A stretch of 64,000 nucleotides of DNA from a virus. The stretch's first letter is position 1; each line of letters begins with the position of its first letter. The notes under the pieces are model-generated. The model was not told the origin of the DNA. It searched no databases and saw only the letters and a program-made list of their open reading frames with translations. Where the stretch lies: the IMG/VR virus record IMGVR_UViG_3300035670_000083, positions 36,285-100,284 of that record. One strand, 5' to 3'. The position numbers and the translations under genes are program-made. Shown one piece after another: positions 50,759-59,457 of the stretch.

Positions 50759-52039
50759 ATGAAGAATCTAAAACTTGAACTTTTCAACTTCAAAAAGTCT
50801 TTGAATTATGAACAAGAAGACGTAGAAAGAGTGATTGAAGGACACTTAAATAACTTTGTTGAGTTTGGTGAAAAACACATGATCCAATCTTTGAACGAGA
50901 AATTAAAACCTTATACTTATGATAAGGACGTAAAAACATTTCTAGAATCATTGAATGATGACATAGCTCAGTATGAATTGGTTTATGAGCTTAAAAGCTT
51001 ATATAATGTATTGAACTCCAAGAATCAAGGAGAACTTTACAGACAACCTATAAATGTTTTATTACAAACAATTAATCTTGAAACTGATCAAGATAGAATG
51101 TCAAAAATCTTAAATGAATTGGCAGTTTATGATTGGGTTCCAGAAGTAAAATTGTTTGTTCATAATTTAACAAAATCACCAGAGAAAAGAAATAATCTTT
51201 TAAGTGGTGGTAAAGCAGAATCTGTTTATACTATTGTAGAGCAAGTTGAAGATGGACATTTGGCTTTTATTAAGGATTCTTGGTTCCTATTATCTGATAA
51301 TGAAATTGAAAAAACTCTTTTAGAAAATCATGTTAAGGATGAATCTAGATTAAGAACTATGAGAAATTTACAAACAGCTCTTCAATTCTGTGAAGTTTCA
51401 GAAAGCAGAGTTGATTTTAGAATCTCTGAGTATCTTACAGTTGGTTTAGGTGTTTCAAATAAAAGTATTTATATCAATGAAGATGAATTGAATGAGGAAT
51501 CTACTTTAGAAAGTATTTTCTCTTCTCCTATTGTTCCTATTGTTAATAAGAATTTCTATCCTTTGATTCAAGAGGTTTCGAGTAATATCGATTCTTTTGT
51601 AGAATTAGATGTTGTTAAAAGAGTTTCTAATTTAGTTAATCCTACTTTGGAGGTTTTTGCTTTCAATTTCAAAGATAATCTTTATGTTTACAGATGTGAT
51701 GAAAGATATGGTTATTCATTCTTTAAATATGAATCAGCTTTAGAGTTGGTTAACGAGGTGAGAAATGAATTGAACTTTGATTTAGGTTATTTCTATGAGA
51801 ATAAGTTAGATTCTGAATTAGTTGCAAAAAGAAAACTTGAAGATAAAGAAAGACAAATTGAGTTGAAATTAGAAGATGTTAACTTCAATATTTCTAAGAT
51901 TAAAGCTTCTATCCAAATGATTGGAGAAACAAAAGTTTTAAATGAGGCTCTTTCTAACTTGGAAAAAAGATCAGAAAACCTTCAATCAGAATTACAAGCT
52001 GTTAAAGAGCTTCAGTACAATGAGAGAATTAAACTTTAA
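50759..52039 (+). CDS. hypothetical protein, probably structural
   Basis: A 426-residue protein: helical N-terminal part (EDVERVIEGHLNNFVEFGEK), a beta-rich middle (ESRVDFRISEYLTVGLGVSN, EVFAFNFKDNLYVYRC), and a long coiled coil from about 355 to the end (RKLEDKERQIELKLEDVN). No family is recognised. It has its own promoter box and a strong terminator, so it is a separately transcribed unit, perhaps abundant. Codon use is like that of the neighbouring structural genes. Confidence 0.7.
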   Translation: MKNLKLELFNFKKSLNYEQEDVERVIEGHLNNFVEFGEKHMIQSLNEKLKPYTYDKDVKTFLESLNDDIAQYELVYELKSLYNVLNSKNQGELYRQPINVLLQTINLETDQDRMSKILNELAVYDWVPEVKLFVHNLTKSPEKRNNLLSGGKAESVYTIVEQVEDGHLAFIKDSWFLLSDNEIEKTLLENHVKDESRLRTMRNLQTALQFCEVSESRVDFRISEYLTVGLGVSNKSIYINEDELNEESTLESIFSSPIVPIVNKNFYPLIQEVSSNIDSFVELDVVKRVSNLVNPTLEVFAFNFKDNLYVYRCDERYGYSFFKYESALELVNEVRNELNFDLGYFYENKLDSELVAKRKLEDKERQIELKLEDVNFNISKIKASIQMIGETKVLNEALSNLEKRSENLQSELQAVKELQYNERIKL

Positions 52040-52061
52040 GTTTTAGTTTATATTTTTTTTT

Positions 52062-52100
52062 AACACCACATTTTTTTTTAAGTGTGGTGTTTTTTTTTTT
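52062..52100 (+). terminator. intrinsic terminator
   Basis: AACACCACA pairs with TGTGGTGTT around a T-rich loop, followed by more than ten T residues. Confidence 0.85.
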
Positions 52101-52158
52101 AAACTTTTTAAAAAAAGTTTTGTATAACATGAAACCTTCAAAAAATTATCAAATATGA

Positions 52159-52524
52159 ATGTATTTAAATAACAAAGACCTCTACGTGGAAATAATCGTT
52201 TCAAAAGCACAAGGAAAATTAACAAGAAAAGCAGAAAGAATGTTAGAAATTCTTGGAAAAGAAACAATAAAAAAAATGAGATATTGGTCTTATGATGATA
52301 AGATGGATTGTTTCCAGTCAGGACTTTTAGATATGTACCAAAATTGGTATAATTTTAACGAACAAAAATCAGTAAACGCTTTCGCTTATTTTACTGAGAT
52401 ATTTAAAAGGGGATTAGCTAAAGGATACAACGAGCTTTACAAAAAGAAAGGGGATGCTGACCATCAGATAAAGTTAGTTTCATTAGAATCATCAAATGAT
52501 GGACAAGGATTACATTCACTTTAA
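52159..52524 (+). CDS. gp55: gp55-like late sigma factor
   Basis: A 121-residue protein. YLNNKDLYVEIIVSKAQGKL, YDDKMDCFQSGLLDMYQNWYNF and SVNAFAYFTEIFKRGLAKGYN are the segments that in T4 gp55 correspond to the sigma region 2-like core. gp55 directs host RNA polymerase to late promoters of the type TATAAATA. The recurring TAATATATA and TATAAATA boxes in this window would be its targets, by inference. An out-of-frame ATG at 52155 stops after five codons; the ATG at 52159 is the one that fits. Confidence 0.75.
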   Translation: MYLNNKDLYVEIIVSKAQGKLTRKAERMLEILGKETIKKMRYWSYDDKMDCFQSGLLDMYQNWYNFNEQKSVNAFAYFTEIFKRGLAKGYNELYKKKGDADHQIKLVSLESSNDGQGLHSL

Positions 52525-52544
52525 ACTAATCAATTTCTAATCTA

Positions 52545-52552
52545 TATAAATA
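52545..52552 (+). promoter_or_regulatory. T4-late-type promoter box for gmd
   Basis: TATAAATA, identical to the T4 late core, 14 nt before the gmd ATG. Confidence 0.5.
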
Positions 52553-52566
52553 GAAAATTTAAATTG

Positions 52567-53607
52567 ATGAGTAAAGTTGCACTAATCACAGGTATCACCG
52601 GTCAGGATGGTAGTTATTTGGCTGAACTTTTATTATCCAAAGGATATATAGTTCACGGAATTAAAAGAAGGAGTTCTTCTTTGAATACTGAGAGGATTGA
52701 TAGTATATATGAAAAAACTAAAGATTCTAACAACTTTTTTTTACATTATGGTGACTTAACAGATTCTACAAATTTAATTAGAATCATTCAAGAAGTACAA
52801 CCAGATGAGATTTATAATTTAGCTGCTCAATCACACGTTAAAGTTTCTTTTGAGACTCCAGAATATACGGCAAATTCTGATGCTTTAGGAACTCTAAGAA
52901 TATTAGAGGCAATTAGAATCTTGAAGCTTGAGAAAAAGACTAAATTCTATCAGGCTTCAACATCAGAAATGTTTGGTAAAGTGCAAGAAGTTCCACAGAA
53001 AGAAACAACTCCTTTTTATCCAAGAAGTCCTTATGGAGTTGCTAAATTATATGCACATTGGATTACTATAAATTATAGAGAATCTTATGGAATTTTTGCT
53101 TGCTCTGGAATACTTTTTAATCACGAAAGTCCAGTCAGAGGAGAAACATTTGTTACGAGAAAAATAACACAAGCAGTTGTTAAAATAAGTTTAGGTTTAC
53201 AAGATAAACTAAAGTTAGGTAATTTAGATTCTGAGCGTGATTGGGGTCATGCAAAAGATTATGTTGAGGGTATGTGGTTAATGTTACAACAGGATAAACC
53301 TGATGATTATGTTTTATCTACTGGTATAAAAATTTCAGTAAGAGATTTTGTAGAGATGTCTTTTAAGCAAGTAGGTATCAATATAGAATGGGTAGGTGAT
53401 GGTATTGATGAGGTTGGAATTTGTTCTGAAACAAAAAAAGTATTAGTTGAAGTCGATCCAAAATATTTTAGACCCACTGAGGTAGATGAACTTTTGGGTG
53501 ATTCTACAAAAGCAAGAAAAGTATTGGGATGGTCTCCTAAATATTCAGTAGAGGATTTATGTAAAGAAATGATAGACTCAGATTTAAAAAAGATTAAAAA
53601 TGGATAA
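52567..53607 (+). CDS. gmd: GDP-mannose 4,6-dehydratase
   Basis: A 346-residue short-chain-dehydrogenase-fold enzyme. [12 protein letters not shown] is the NADP-binding loop; [43 protein letters not shown] and [12 protein letters not shown] (Tyr-x-x-x-Lys) follow in order, with [16 protein letters not shown] as the C-terminal substrate region. It converts GDP-mannose to GDP-4-keto-6-deoxymannose. An in-frame TTG at 52564 is possible, but the ATG at 52567 is preferred. It is full length and overlaps fcl by 8 nt, so the two make the GDP-L-fucose route. Confidence 0.95.
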   Translation: MSKVALITGITGQDGSYLAELLLSKGYIVHGIKRRSSSLNTERIDSIYEKTKDSNNFFLHYGDLTDSTNLIRIIQEVQPDEIYNLAAQSHVKVSFETPEYTANSDALGTLRILEAIRILKLEKKTKFYQASTSEMFGKVQEVPQKETTPFYPRSPYGVAKLYAHWITINYRESYGIFACSGILFNHESPVRGETFVTRKITQAVVKISLGLQDKLKLGNLDSERDWGHAKDYVEGMWLMLQQDKPDDYVLSTGIKISVRDFVEMSFKQVGINIEWVGDGIDEVGICSETKKVLVEVDPKYFRPTEVDELLGDSTKARKVLGWSPKYSVEDLCKEMIDSDLKKIKNG

Positions 53608-54532
53608 CTTATCAAAAATTTATGTTGCTGGTCACAATGGGATGGTGGGTTCAGCAATAGTTAGAAAATTAGAATCAGAAGGATTTAGTGAAATTTTAAA
53701 ACAAACTTCTAAAGAATTAGATTTAACAAATCAAAAAGAAGTAGATTGTTGGTTTTCTGTTTATAAACCTGACTATGTTTTTTTGGCAGCCGCTAAGGTA
53801 GGTGGAATACTAGCAAATAATGATTTTAAAGCAGACTTTATTTATCAGAATCTACAGATTCAAAATAATGTCATTCATTCTTCTTATAAATATGGTGTCA
53901 AAAAGCTTTTATTTTTAGGTTCATCTTGTATTTATCCTAAATTATCTAATCAACCGATAAAGGAAGATTATCTATTAACTGGTGAGTTAGAAGAAACTAA
54001 TGATGCTTATGCGATTGCAAAGATTGCTGGAATCAAAATGTGTCAATCATATAATAATCAATATGGTACTAACTTTATATCTGTAATGCCTACAAATCTA
54101 TTTGGTAAGAATGACAATTATGATTTAAATTCCTCTCACGTACTTCCGGCTTTGATTCGTAAGATACATGAAGCTAAAATGAATGAATCTAAAACTGTAG
54201 ATATTTGGGGAACTGGTTTACCAAGAAGAGAATTTCTTTATGTTGATGAATTAGCTGATGCTTGTTTCTTTCTTATGAATAATTACAATGATTCTGAAAT
54301 TATAAACATTGGTGTAGGTGAAGATATTTCTATCAAGGAACTTGCTTATCTTATATCTGATATTATCGGTTATGATGGTGACTTTTATTTTAACTCAGAA
54401 AAACCGGATGGAACGCCAAGAAAACTATTAGATGTTACAAAATTGAATAATCTTGGTTGGAAATCTAAACTTTCATTGAAAGAATCGATAAAATTGACAT
54501 ATAATCACTTTTTAAAAGATTTCAATGAATAA
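53600..54532 (+). CDS. fcl: GDP-L-fucose synthase
   Basis: A 310-residue epimerase/reductase. [17 protein letters not shown] is the NADP-binding loop, [12 protein letters not shown] is diagnostic, GSSCIYP precedes the catalytic region, and [10 protein letters not shown] carries Tyr-x-x-x-Lys. It turns the Gmd product into GDP-L-fucose. Both enzymes together imply that a fucosylated or 6-deoxyhexose product is made in infected cells, perhaps to modify a glycan or the virion; no glycosyltransferase is seen in this window. It overlaps the neighbours on both sides by 8 nt. Confidence 0.95.
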   Translation: MDNLSKIYVAGHNGMVGSAIVRKLESEGFSEILKQTSKELDLTNQKEVDCWFSVYKPDYVFLAAAKVGGILANNDFKADFIYQNLQIQNNVIHSSYKYGVKKLLFLGSSCIYPKLSNQPIKEDYLLTGELEETNDAYAIAKIAGIKMCQSYNNQYGTNFISVMPTNLFGKNDNYDLNSSHVLPALIRKIHEAKMNESKTVDIWGTGLPRREFLYVDELADACFFLMNNYNDSEIINIGVGEDISIKELAYLISDIIGYDGDFYFNSEKPDGTPRKLLDVTKLNNLGWKSKLSLKESIKLTYNHFLKDFNE

Positions 54533-54833
54533 ATGTTATTTACAAAGATGGGAAGAATCTGAAAGAGGATGGGGTGTCCGTCCGGATGGAGCTTCAATTC
54601 ATATCAATATGAAATATTATAAATCTTATGTAGATTCTATCTATGAGAGTAGAGACTCTAAAAATATTCCTGATGAATATGAAAGGGTATCTGGTCCTGT
54701 ATTAGAGGTTTATATTGAGGATGGTTTATATCATAAATTAGTAGATAAGAAGAATATAAGATTGGGTGAACATCAACTAAACAATTTGATAAATTTAGAA
54801 GAAATGATTTTAGATAAGTCCGAATTTCTTTAA
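54525..54833 (+). CDS. hypothetical protein in the gmd-fcl operon
   Basis: A 102-residue protein starting [28 protein letters not shown], where 'W.ES..GWG.RPDG.S.H' may be a glycine-rich beta turn. It overlaps fcl by 8 nt, so it is translated in the same operon, but it is not a known sugar enzyme. The phrase is seen in small phage proteins of unknown function. The C-terminus overlaps the convergent gp4 gene by 24 nt. Confidence 0.65.
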   Translation: MNKCYLQRWEESERGWGVRPDGASIHINMKYYKSYVDSIYESRDSKNIPDEYERVSGPVLEVYIEDGLYHKLVDKKNIRLGEHQLNNLINLEEMILDKSEFL

Positions 54834-55346
54834 AACTTCTTCTGTTATAACAACAAATTCCCAACCCTTTTTATCACAGAATTTTATCATGGTTTCCCAT
54901 TTTTTCATATTTTTGTGAGCCATTTTAACATCGTATTCTATATTTTTTAGTTTCTTTACAGTAGCATTGTCAGGAACACTTAGTTTCTTTTCTTGTATGG
55001 CTTTTACCATGTTGAATTCTTTTTGAGGCTTTACCTCAGCAACCACTTTTTTAGTTAATTCAGAGCCAGTATCTAACTCATAATAGAAGTCTGGATAGTA
55101 AGTATGTGATTTTAGATTTATGTCTCCACCTTTTTCATAATGGGTTAATTGATATGGTATTGATATACATTCTGCTCCCCATTTCTTAATCTTAGGATTG
55201 TTATCCAACCAAACCATGAATTTTAATTCCCAAGAAGATCTATAATAGATACCACCTTGAGAATTTAGTTTTATTACTTTATCCTTGTATTTAGGAATAT
55301 AATTACCATTGTGATAATTTGAATTACTTGGTTTAGAGTTCAACAT
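54810..55346 (-). CDS. gp4: head completion protein (gp4-like nuclease fold)
   Basis: A 178-residue protein. IYYRSSWELKFMVWLDNNPK, WGAECISIPYQL and HTYYPDFYYELDTG, then VVAEVKPQKEF, are the features of T4 gp4 (also called gp50/65), a head completion protein with an endonuclease-like fold; D in YPDFYY and E, K in AEVKP would be the metal-binding nuclease residues. It completes the DNA-filled head before tail joining. The C-terminal extension (KMAHKNMKKWETMIKF) is basic. Minus strand, overlapping the operon end. Confidence 0.85.
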   Translation of the reverse strand: MLNSKPSNSNYHNGNYIPKYKDKVIKLNSQGGIYYRSSWELKFMVWLDNNPKIKKWGAECISIPYQLTHYEKGGDINLKSHTYYPDFYYELDTGSELTKKVVAEVKPQKEFNMVKAIQEKKLSVPDNATVKKLKNIEYDVKMAHKNMKKWETMIKFCDKKGWEFVVITEEVLKKFGLI

Positions 55347-55361
55347 ATAATATATATTAAT

Positions 55362-56057
55362 ATGGGAGCTCTTGAAGAAAAACGAAAACTAAGTCAAATA
55401 GTTCATGGAAGAGATTTGGTAGATTACTATAAGAATAATACAAATTTCATGTATTTCAAGTATGCTGAATCTGATTCAGATTGTGAATCTATAAATAAGG
55501 TTGATATAAGAACTGGTGGTTTCTACTTCTTACATTATTTAGATGACTCTAATTGGATGAAATATTCTCCTATTTTTTGTTGTGATTGGAGAAAGTTTGG
55601 AAATATGATAGTGATACTTGGTGTCAATTTTAATTTCATTCCTTTAGAGTTAAGAACAAGAATATTCGATAAATTCATAAAAGAAGAAGATTTTGAAAAA
55701 AACTCATTTTTAGAGGTTGATTTCAAAGGAATGTACACTGAATTGTTAAAATATGGATTTGAGTATTCAATACAAGAATATAATGTTGCTCAAATAAAAT
55801 TGGTTCATAGAATCAGTTTAGAACTTTTACCAAGGTTTCTTAATTCATCACATCCTAAAAATACTTATGATCCAGTAAAGTTGATGGAAATATGGGAAAC
55901 AAAACTATCAACAAAAGAACAAAGGCATAAAGAAATCATTTCGTCTGTTTTAAAAGACTTTTATGATGTCAATAAAGATATATCAGAAGGTTATAAAGAG
56001 TTGGGTGATCATATCTCAAGGTTAAGAAAGTCATATCAGAAATATGGTAAGCCATAA
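55362..56057 (+). CDS. conserved-looking phage protein
   Basis: A 231-residue protein. RTGGFYFLHYLDDSNWMKYSP, then NMIVILGVNFNFIPLELRTR, gives an 'F-Y-x-F-x-Y...P...G-x-N-x-x-F-I-P-x-x-x-R' series resembling a protein family conserved in other T4-type phages (often YDxxPLV...GLNxHYLPP). The C-terminal part is helical (KEIISSVLKDFYDVNKD). It lies between gp4 and portal, so a head or DNA-end function is likely. A TATATATA box ends 4 nt before the ATG. The specific function is unknown. Confidence 0.6.
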   Translation: MGALEEKRKLSQIVHGRDLVDYYKNNTNFMYFKYAESDSDCESINKVDIRTGGFYFLHYLDDSNWMKYSPIFCCDWRKFGNMIVILGVNFNFIPLELRTRIFDKFIKEEDFEKNSFLEVDFKGMYTELLKYGFEYSIQEYNVAQIKLVHRISLELLPRFLNSSHPKNTYDPVKLMEIWETKLSTKEQRHKEIISSVLKDFYDVNKDISEGYKELGDHISRLRKSYQKYGKP

Positions 56058-56090
56058 TAATATATAGTTTATAAAAATTAATTAAAAATC

Positions 56091-56306
56091 ATGAATCATA
56101 TTAAAAAATTTACAGAAAATCTTGAAACAGAAGTTCAAAACTCAGAAGATAGAAAACAAAGAAAAAATTCTGATCCTGTTTCAGACAGAAAAGAAGTTGT
56201 ACAATCCGTTATAGATTGTTTAGTAAAAGATCAAAACAATCATCCAGGGTATCAATCTTTCAGAGAAGAATTAGAAGATTTTTTAAGCACATTTCCAAAA
56301 GAGTGA
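56091..56306 (+). CDS. small tagged protein
   Basis: A 71-residue protein starting MNHIKKFTENLETE, with a tag ending L-E-T-E. The rest is highly charged (NSEDRKQRKNSDPVSDRKEV) and ends FREELEDFLSTFPKE. A natural guess is an internal head protein just before the portal gene, in the place where T4 has small core genes. Unknown function. Confidence 0.65.
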   Translation: MNHIKKFTENLETEVQNSEDRKQRKNSDPVSDRKEVVQSVIDCLVKDQNNHPGYQSFREELEDFLSTFPKE

Positions 56307-56320
56307 GGGGAAGTGGATTT

Positions 56321-56331
56321 TTTATATATAC
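56321..56331 (+). promoter_or_regulatory. late-promoter-like box for portal
   Basis: TTTATATATAC about 22 nt upstream of the portal ATG. Confidence 0.5.
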
Positions 56332-56352
56332 TCTTAAAATTTAACACATTTA

Positions 56353-58065
56353 ATGGCATCATATAATCCGGCAAATAACGCAAATCAATTTCAATATAAT
56401 ATAAACTCTGCAGTTGAGAATAGAGGACTTTTTTCAAGAATTCTTAGAAACCTATCATCTTGGAGTATGAATTATGATGATATGATAATGAGAAATCAAG
56501 TTGGTGTTGGTATTAATGAAGATCCTTATTCACAACAAGGTGATTCTATGTATGATTTCTTTTCAAAAAGAGCTGTTGCTTCTATTTTAAATAAGAAATC
56601 TATTCCTTATTTAGATAGAGCCTACGCTGATAAAAGAAGAATTCTAAGAGAATATTCTATAAAAGATGAGATAAGGGATTTTATATCTACGGTGTGTGAT
56701 GAGGCTATTATTTATTCAGATAAAGACTTTTGTAATCCGAAAGCTCTTTCGAATGATTATTCACAGGATATAAAAGACAAATACCAAGAATATTTTGAAA
56801 AGATTTATAATAGATATGGTTTTGCTGATTCTGTTTCGGCGTGGCAAATGATGAAAGATTTTTTAATTGATGGTTATGTTGCTATGGAAATTGTTTGGGA
56901 CGATAAAAAGAAAAACATAATTGCTTTCAATAGACTAAGACCAGAAACAATAACTCCTGCTTACGAGCCTTCAATTGGGATGTTATGGATTCAATATCCA
57001 GAAGATCCACAACTAAGAAGAATATTCTTGGACTCACAAATAGTTTTTATTTCTTATTCCTCACAGAATGATTATTCAGAGACTTCATATGTAGAGGGTT
57101 TGATAAAACCTTATAATCAAGTAAAGATTCTAGAACAAACAAAAATAATGTTCAATATAATCAATGCTACTATTTATCAGAAATTTACTATTCCTATTAA
57201 AGGATTGGGTCGTCAAAGAGCAGAGGAACAAATTGGTCAATTGATACAAGATTATTCTGAAGAAGTAGAATGGGATGATTCTATGGGTACTTTAAGAATA
57301 AATGGACAAAAACACCTTCCTTATAATAAACAATTTTGGTTTCCAGAAGGAGAGGGTGGAACCCCTCAAATGGAACTTATGTCACCACAAGGGCATAATT
57401 TAAATGAGGATGATATGTTAAAATGGTTTTTCAATATTCTAAAAAGAGCTTCTAAGATACCAGCACAAAGATTTCAGTCCGAAGAAAATGGAGGTGGAAG
57501 TGTTTTTGCAGATGCTGCTGAAATAACTAGAGATGAAGCCAAATTTGGTAATTTTGTTCAGAGATTAAGAGCTAACTTCAGAGAGTTGATTGTAAAACCA
57601 TTAAGACTTCAGATGTTAGTTGAATTTCCTGAGTTAAAGGAAGATGAAAGATTTTTGAATGAGGTTGATATAAAATTCTTATCAAATCAATTGTTTGAAG
57701 AGTGGAAAAAACTAGGTAATCTTTCTAAGAAAGCTGAAATACTTTCTCAATTAACTGCTGTTCAAAAATCTGATGGTGAGCCTTATTTCCACATAGAATA
57801 TTTGATTGATACTGTTTTACAATTATCACCAGAAGAAAAAGAAGAAAATATGAAGTATTGGATGAAAGATGGTAAAGGAGCTGGTGCTGGTCCAGAAGGC
57901 GGTGAAGGTGGTGAAGGTGGTGAAGGTGGTGAAGGTGGTGAGTTCGGTGAAGCTGGAGGAGAAGCTGGAGGAGAAGCTGGAGGAGAAGCTGGGGGTGAAG
58001 AACCAGGAGGTGAAGAAGCTGGTGGAGAAGCTGGTGGAGCTGAAGGTGGAGAATTTGAATTCTAA
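56353..58065 (+). CDS. gp20: portal protein
   Basis: A 570-residue portal protein of T4 gp20 type. SKRAVASILNKKSIPYLDRA, DEIRDFISTVCDEAIIYSD, DFLIDGYVAMEIVWDDKKK, FNRLRPETITPAYEP and PAQRFQSEENGGGSVFADAA are the family order. The portal is the dodecameric vertex through which the terminase pumps DNA. From about residue 514 there is a Gly/Glu tail of short repeats (GEGGEGGEGG, AGGEAGGEAGG) not expected for a portal. The gene overlaps the minus-strand gene after it by 4 nt. Confidence 0.92.
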   Translation: MASYNPANNANQFQYNINSAVENRGLFSRILRNLSSWSMNYDDMIMRNQVGVGINEDPYSQQGDSMYDFFSKRAVASILNKKSIPYLDRAYADKRRILREYSIKDEIRDFISTVCDEAIIYSDKDFCNPKALSNDYSQDIKDKYQEYFEKIYNRYGFADSVSAWQMMKDFLIDGYVAMEIVWDDKKKNIIAFNRLRPETITPAYEPSIGMLWIQYPEDPQLRRIFLDSQIVFISYSSQNDYSETSYVEGLIKPYNQVKILEQTKIMFNIINATIYQKFTIPIKGLGRQRAEEQIGQLIQDYSEEVEWDDSMGTLRINGQKHLPYNKQFWFPEGEGGTPQMELMSPQGHNLNEDDMLKWFFNILKRASKIPAQRFQSEENGGGSVFADAAEITRDEAKFGNFVQRLRANFRELIVKPLRLQMLVEFPELKEDERFLNEVDIKFLSNQLFEEWKKLGNLSKKAEILSQLTAVQKSDGEPYFHIEYLIDTVLQLSPEEKEENMKYWMKDGKGAGAGPEGGEGGEGGEGGEGGEFGEAGGEAGGEAGGEAGGEEPGGEEAGGEAGGAEGGEFEF

Positions 58066-58457
58066 GAAAGAAAAAACTTAATTACACTTGATTCTCTAAC
58101 AACTGGATATAACTTTAAATTATTTTTAATTTTGGAATAAGTTTCTCCTCCTTGTGTTGTTAAAAATCTAACATTTACTTTAATTTCTCTTATGATTGAA
58201 TCTTTATTTATTATGATTTGAATTGATTTTATTGCACCAATAGCATCTCTCAAAAGAATATCATCTTTAGAATTACTATCTATAAACATATGTTGAACAT
58301 CAGTTATGTTCAACATACAACTTTCATTCAATATTGAATGTAACTTTATATCTCTTAAAATATCTTTTTGAGGATTCATCCTTTTTATCAGATTTGTCCA
58401 ACTTTCAATTGATTTTAAATCTTCATTTAATTCTACTGAGTATGTAAATTCTTCCAT
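58062..58457 (-). CDS. hypothetical protein
   Basis: A 131-residue protein starting MEEFTYSVELNEDLKSIESW, with HSILNESCMLNITDVQHMF and a beta-rich C-terminal half (IREIKVNVRFLTTQGG). It follows directly after the endonuclease remnant on the same strand, 1 nt away. No family is recognised. It may be a real phage gene near the portal or a leftover of the inserted endonuclease unit. Confidence 0.5.
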   Translation of the reverse strand: MEEFTYSVELNEDLKSIESWTNLIKRMNPQKDILRDIKLHSILNESCMLNITDVQHMFIDSNSKDDILLRDAIGAIKSIQIIINKDSIIREIKVNVRFLTTQGGETYSKIKNNLKLYPVVRESSVIKFFLS

Positions 58458-58458
58458 A

Positions 58459-58812
58459 CTATTTTTTTCTATCAGACAAGGTTTGTTTCATTTTTTTGAA
58501 AATTTCCTTATTCTGAATAGGATATTCAACACCGTATGAATCTTTTAAAGATTCTTTTCTTTTCTTTTCAGAACATTTTCTACAATAGTAATATCCCCAT
58601 TTATTATCATACTTTACATAATTCTTGAATATTACATCTTTAATTATACCACATCCATCACATTCACACTTTATTTTATGATGAGATCCTTTTGATAAGA
58701 GTTCTACCGGTATTTTAATTTCTTCTCCTATTACAACATCATATCCTAAATCATCAAAATATTGAAAATTTGAAGTATTTACTTTAATTGTTATTTCTCT
58801 GGTAAGAATCAT
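58459..58812 (-). pseudogene. endonuclease N-terminal fragment
   Basis: A 117-residue fragment related to the 553-residue endonuclease: MILTREITIKVNTSNFQYFD resembles its opening, CECDGCGIIKDV and CRKCSEKKRKE correspond to its zinc-ribbon region, and SYGVEYPIQNKEIFKKMKQT corresponds to one of its repeats. The nuclease core is missing. It lies directly next to a second, more decayed remnant. Confidence 0.6.
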
Positions 58813-58821
58813 AAAAAACCG

Positions 58822-59345
58822 TTAGAATTTAAAGTATATATTCTGATGTGGCATGTCTCCTAACAATTTTTGATGTAAAAAATCCAGTTCCCACTTTATT
58901 TTCCCGCAATCCCAGACTCTTGGTAAATTCAATTTAGATTCAGATATTCCTGTAACGGACTTTTTGAAATTTGATTTATGTATTCTTATGAAATCAACCA
59001 GATATTTATAATCTGGTTTGGTTTCATAAACTTTTCTAAATTAGTTTCCTTTATTTTATTTTGTATTTCTTTTGATTGTGATATAAACTCAACTCCGAAC
59101 TTTTCTAAGTTTGTTTTTTTGGTTTTTTCTTTTACTCCATCAAGTTGAAATACATTTTCTACTCCAAACTTTTCAAGGTTGTTTTTCTTTAACTTACATT
59201 TTCTACATAGGTATTCTCCATCAGAATAACCATAAGAAGTGTAAAGTTTAAACTTTACACTTTTTTCAATTCCACAGTCATCACATTTGACTGTTATTTC
59301 TTTTTTACTCCATTTCCCTAATCCTTCTATGTTACTAAGTATCAT
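58822..59345 (-). pseudogene. decayed endonuclease with internal deletion and frameshift
   Basis: The first frame reads MILSNIEGLGKWSKKEITVKC then CDDCG, CRKC and TNLEKFGVEFISQ repeats, and stops at TAA near 58988. In the next frame the sequence continues ETKPDYKYLVDFIRIHKSNF, FKKSVTGISESKLNLPRVWD, CGKIKWE, matching the extreme C-terminus of the full endonuclease at 29759 (ETEPDYKYL, KSITGVSESSLQ, VWNCGKIK). So the nuclease core is deleted and a frameshift follows. Its start was placed at 59345; a longer frame to 59558 overlaps the protease gene and is not coding. Confidence 0.7.
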
Positions 59346-59457
59346 ATAAGTTATATATAATTTTACTTCAATTGTCTTTATTCCTATAAAAAATCCACCC
59401 TTTATTTTCTTTGGTTTTTTACAATCAATATATACTAAAAAATAAAGACAAAATTTC

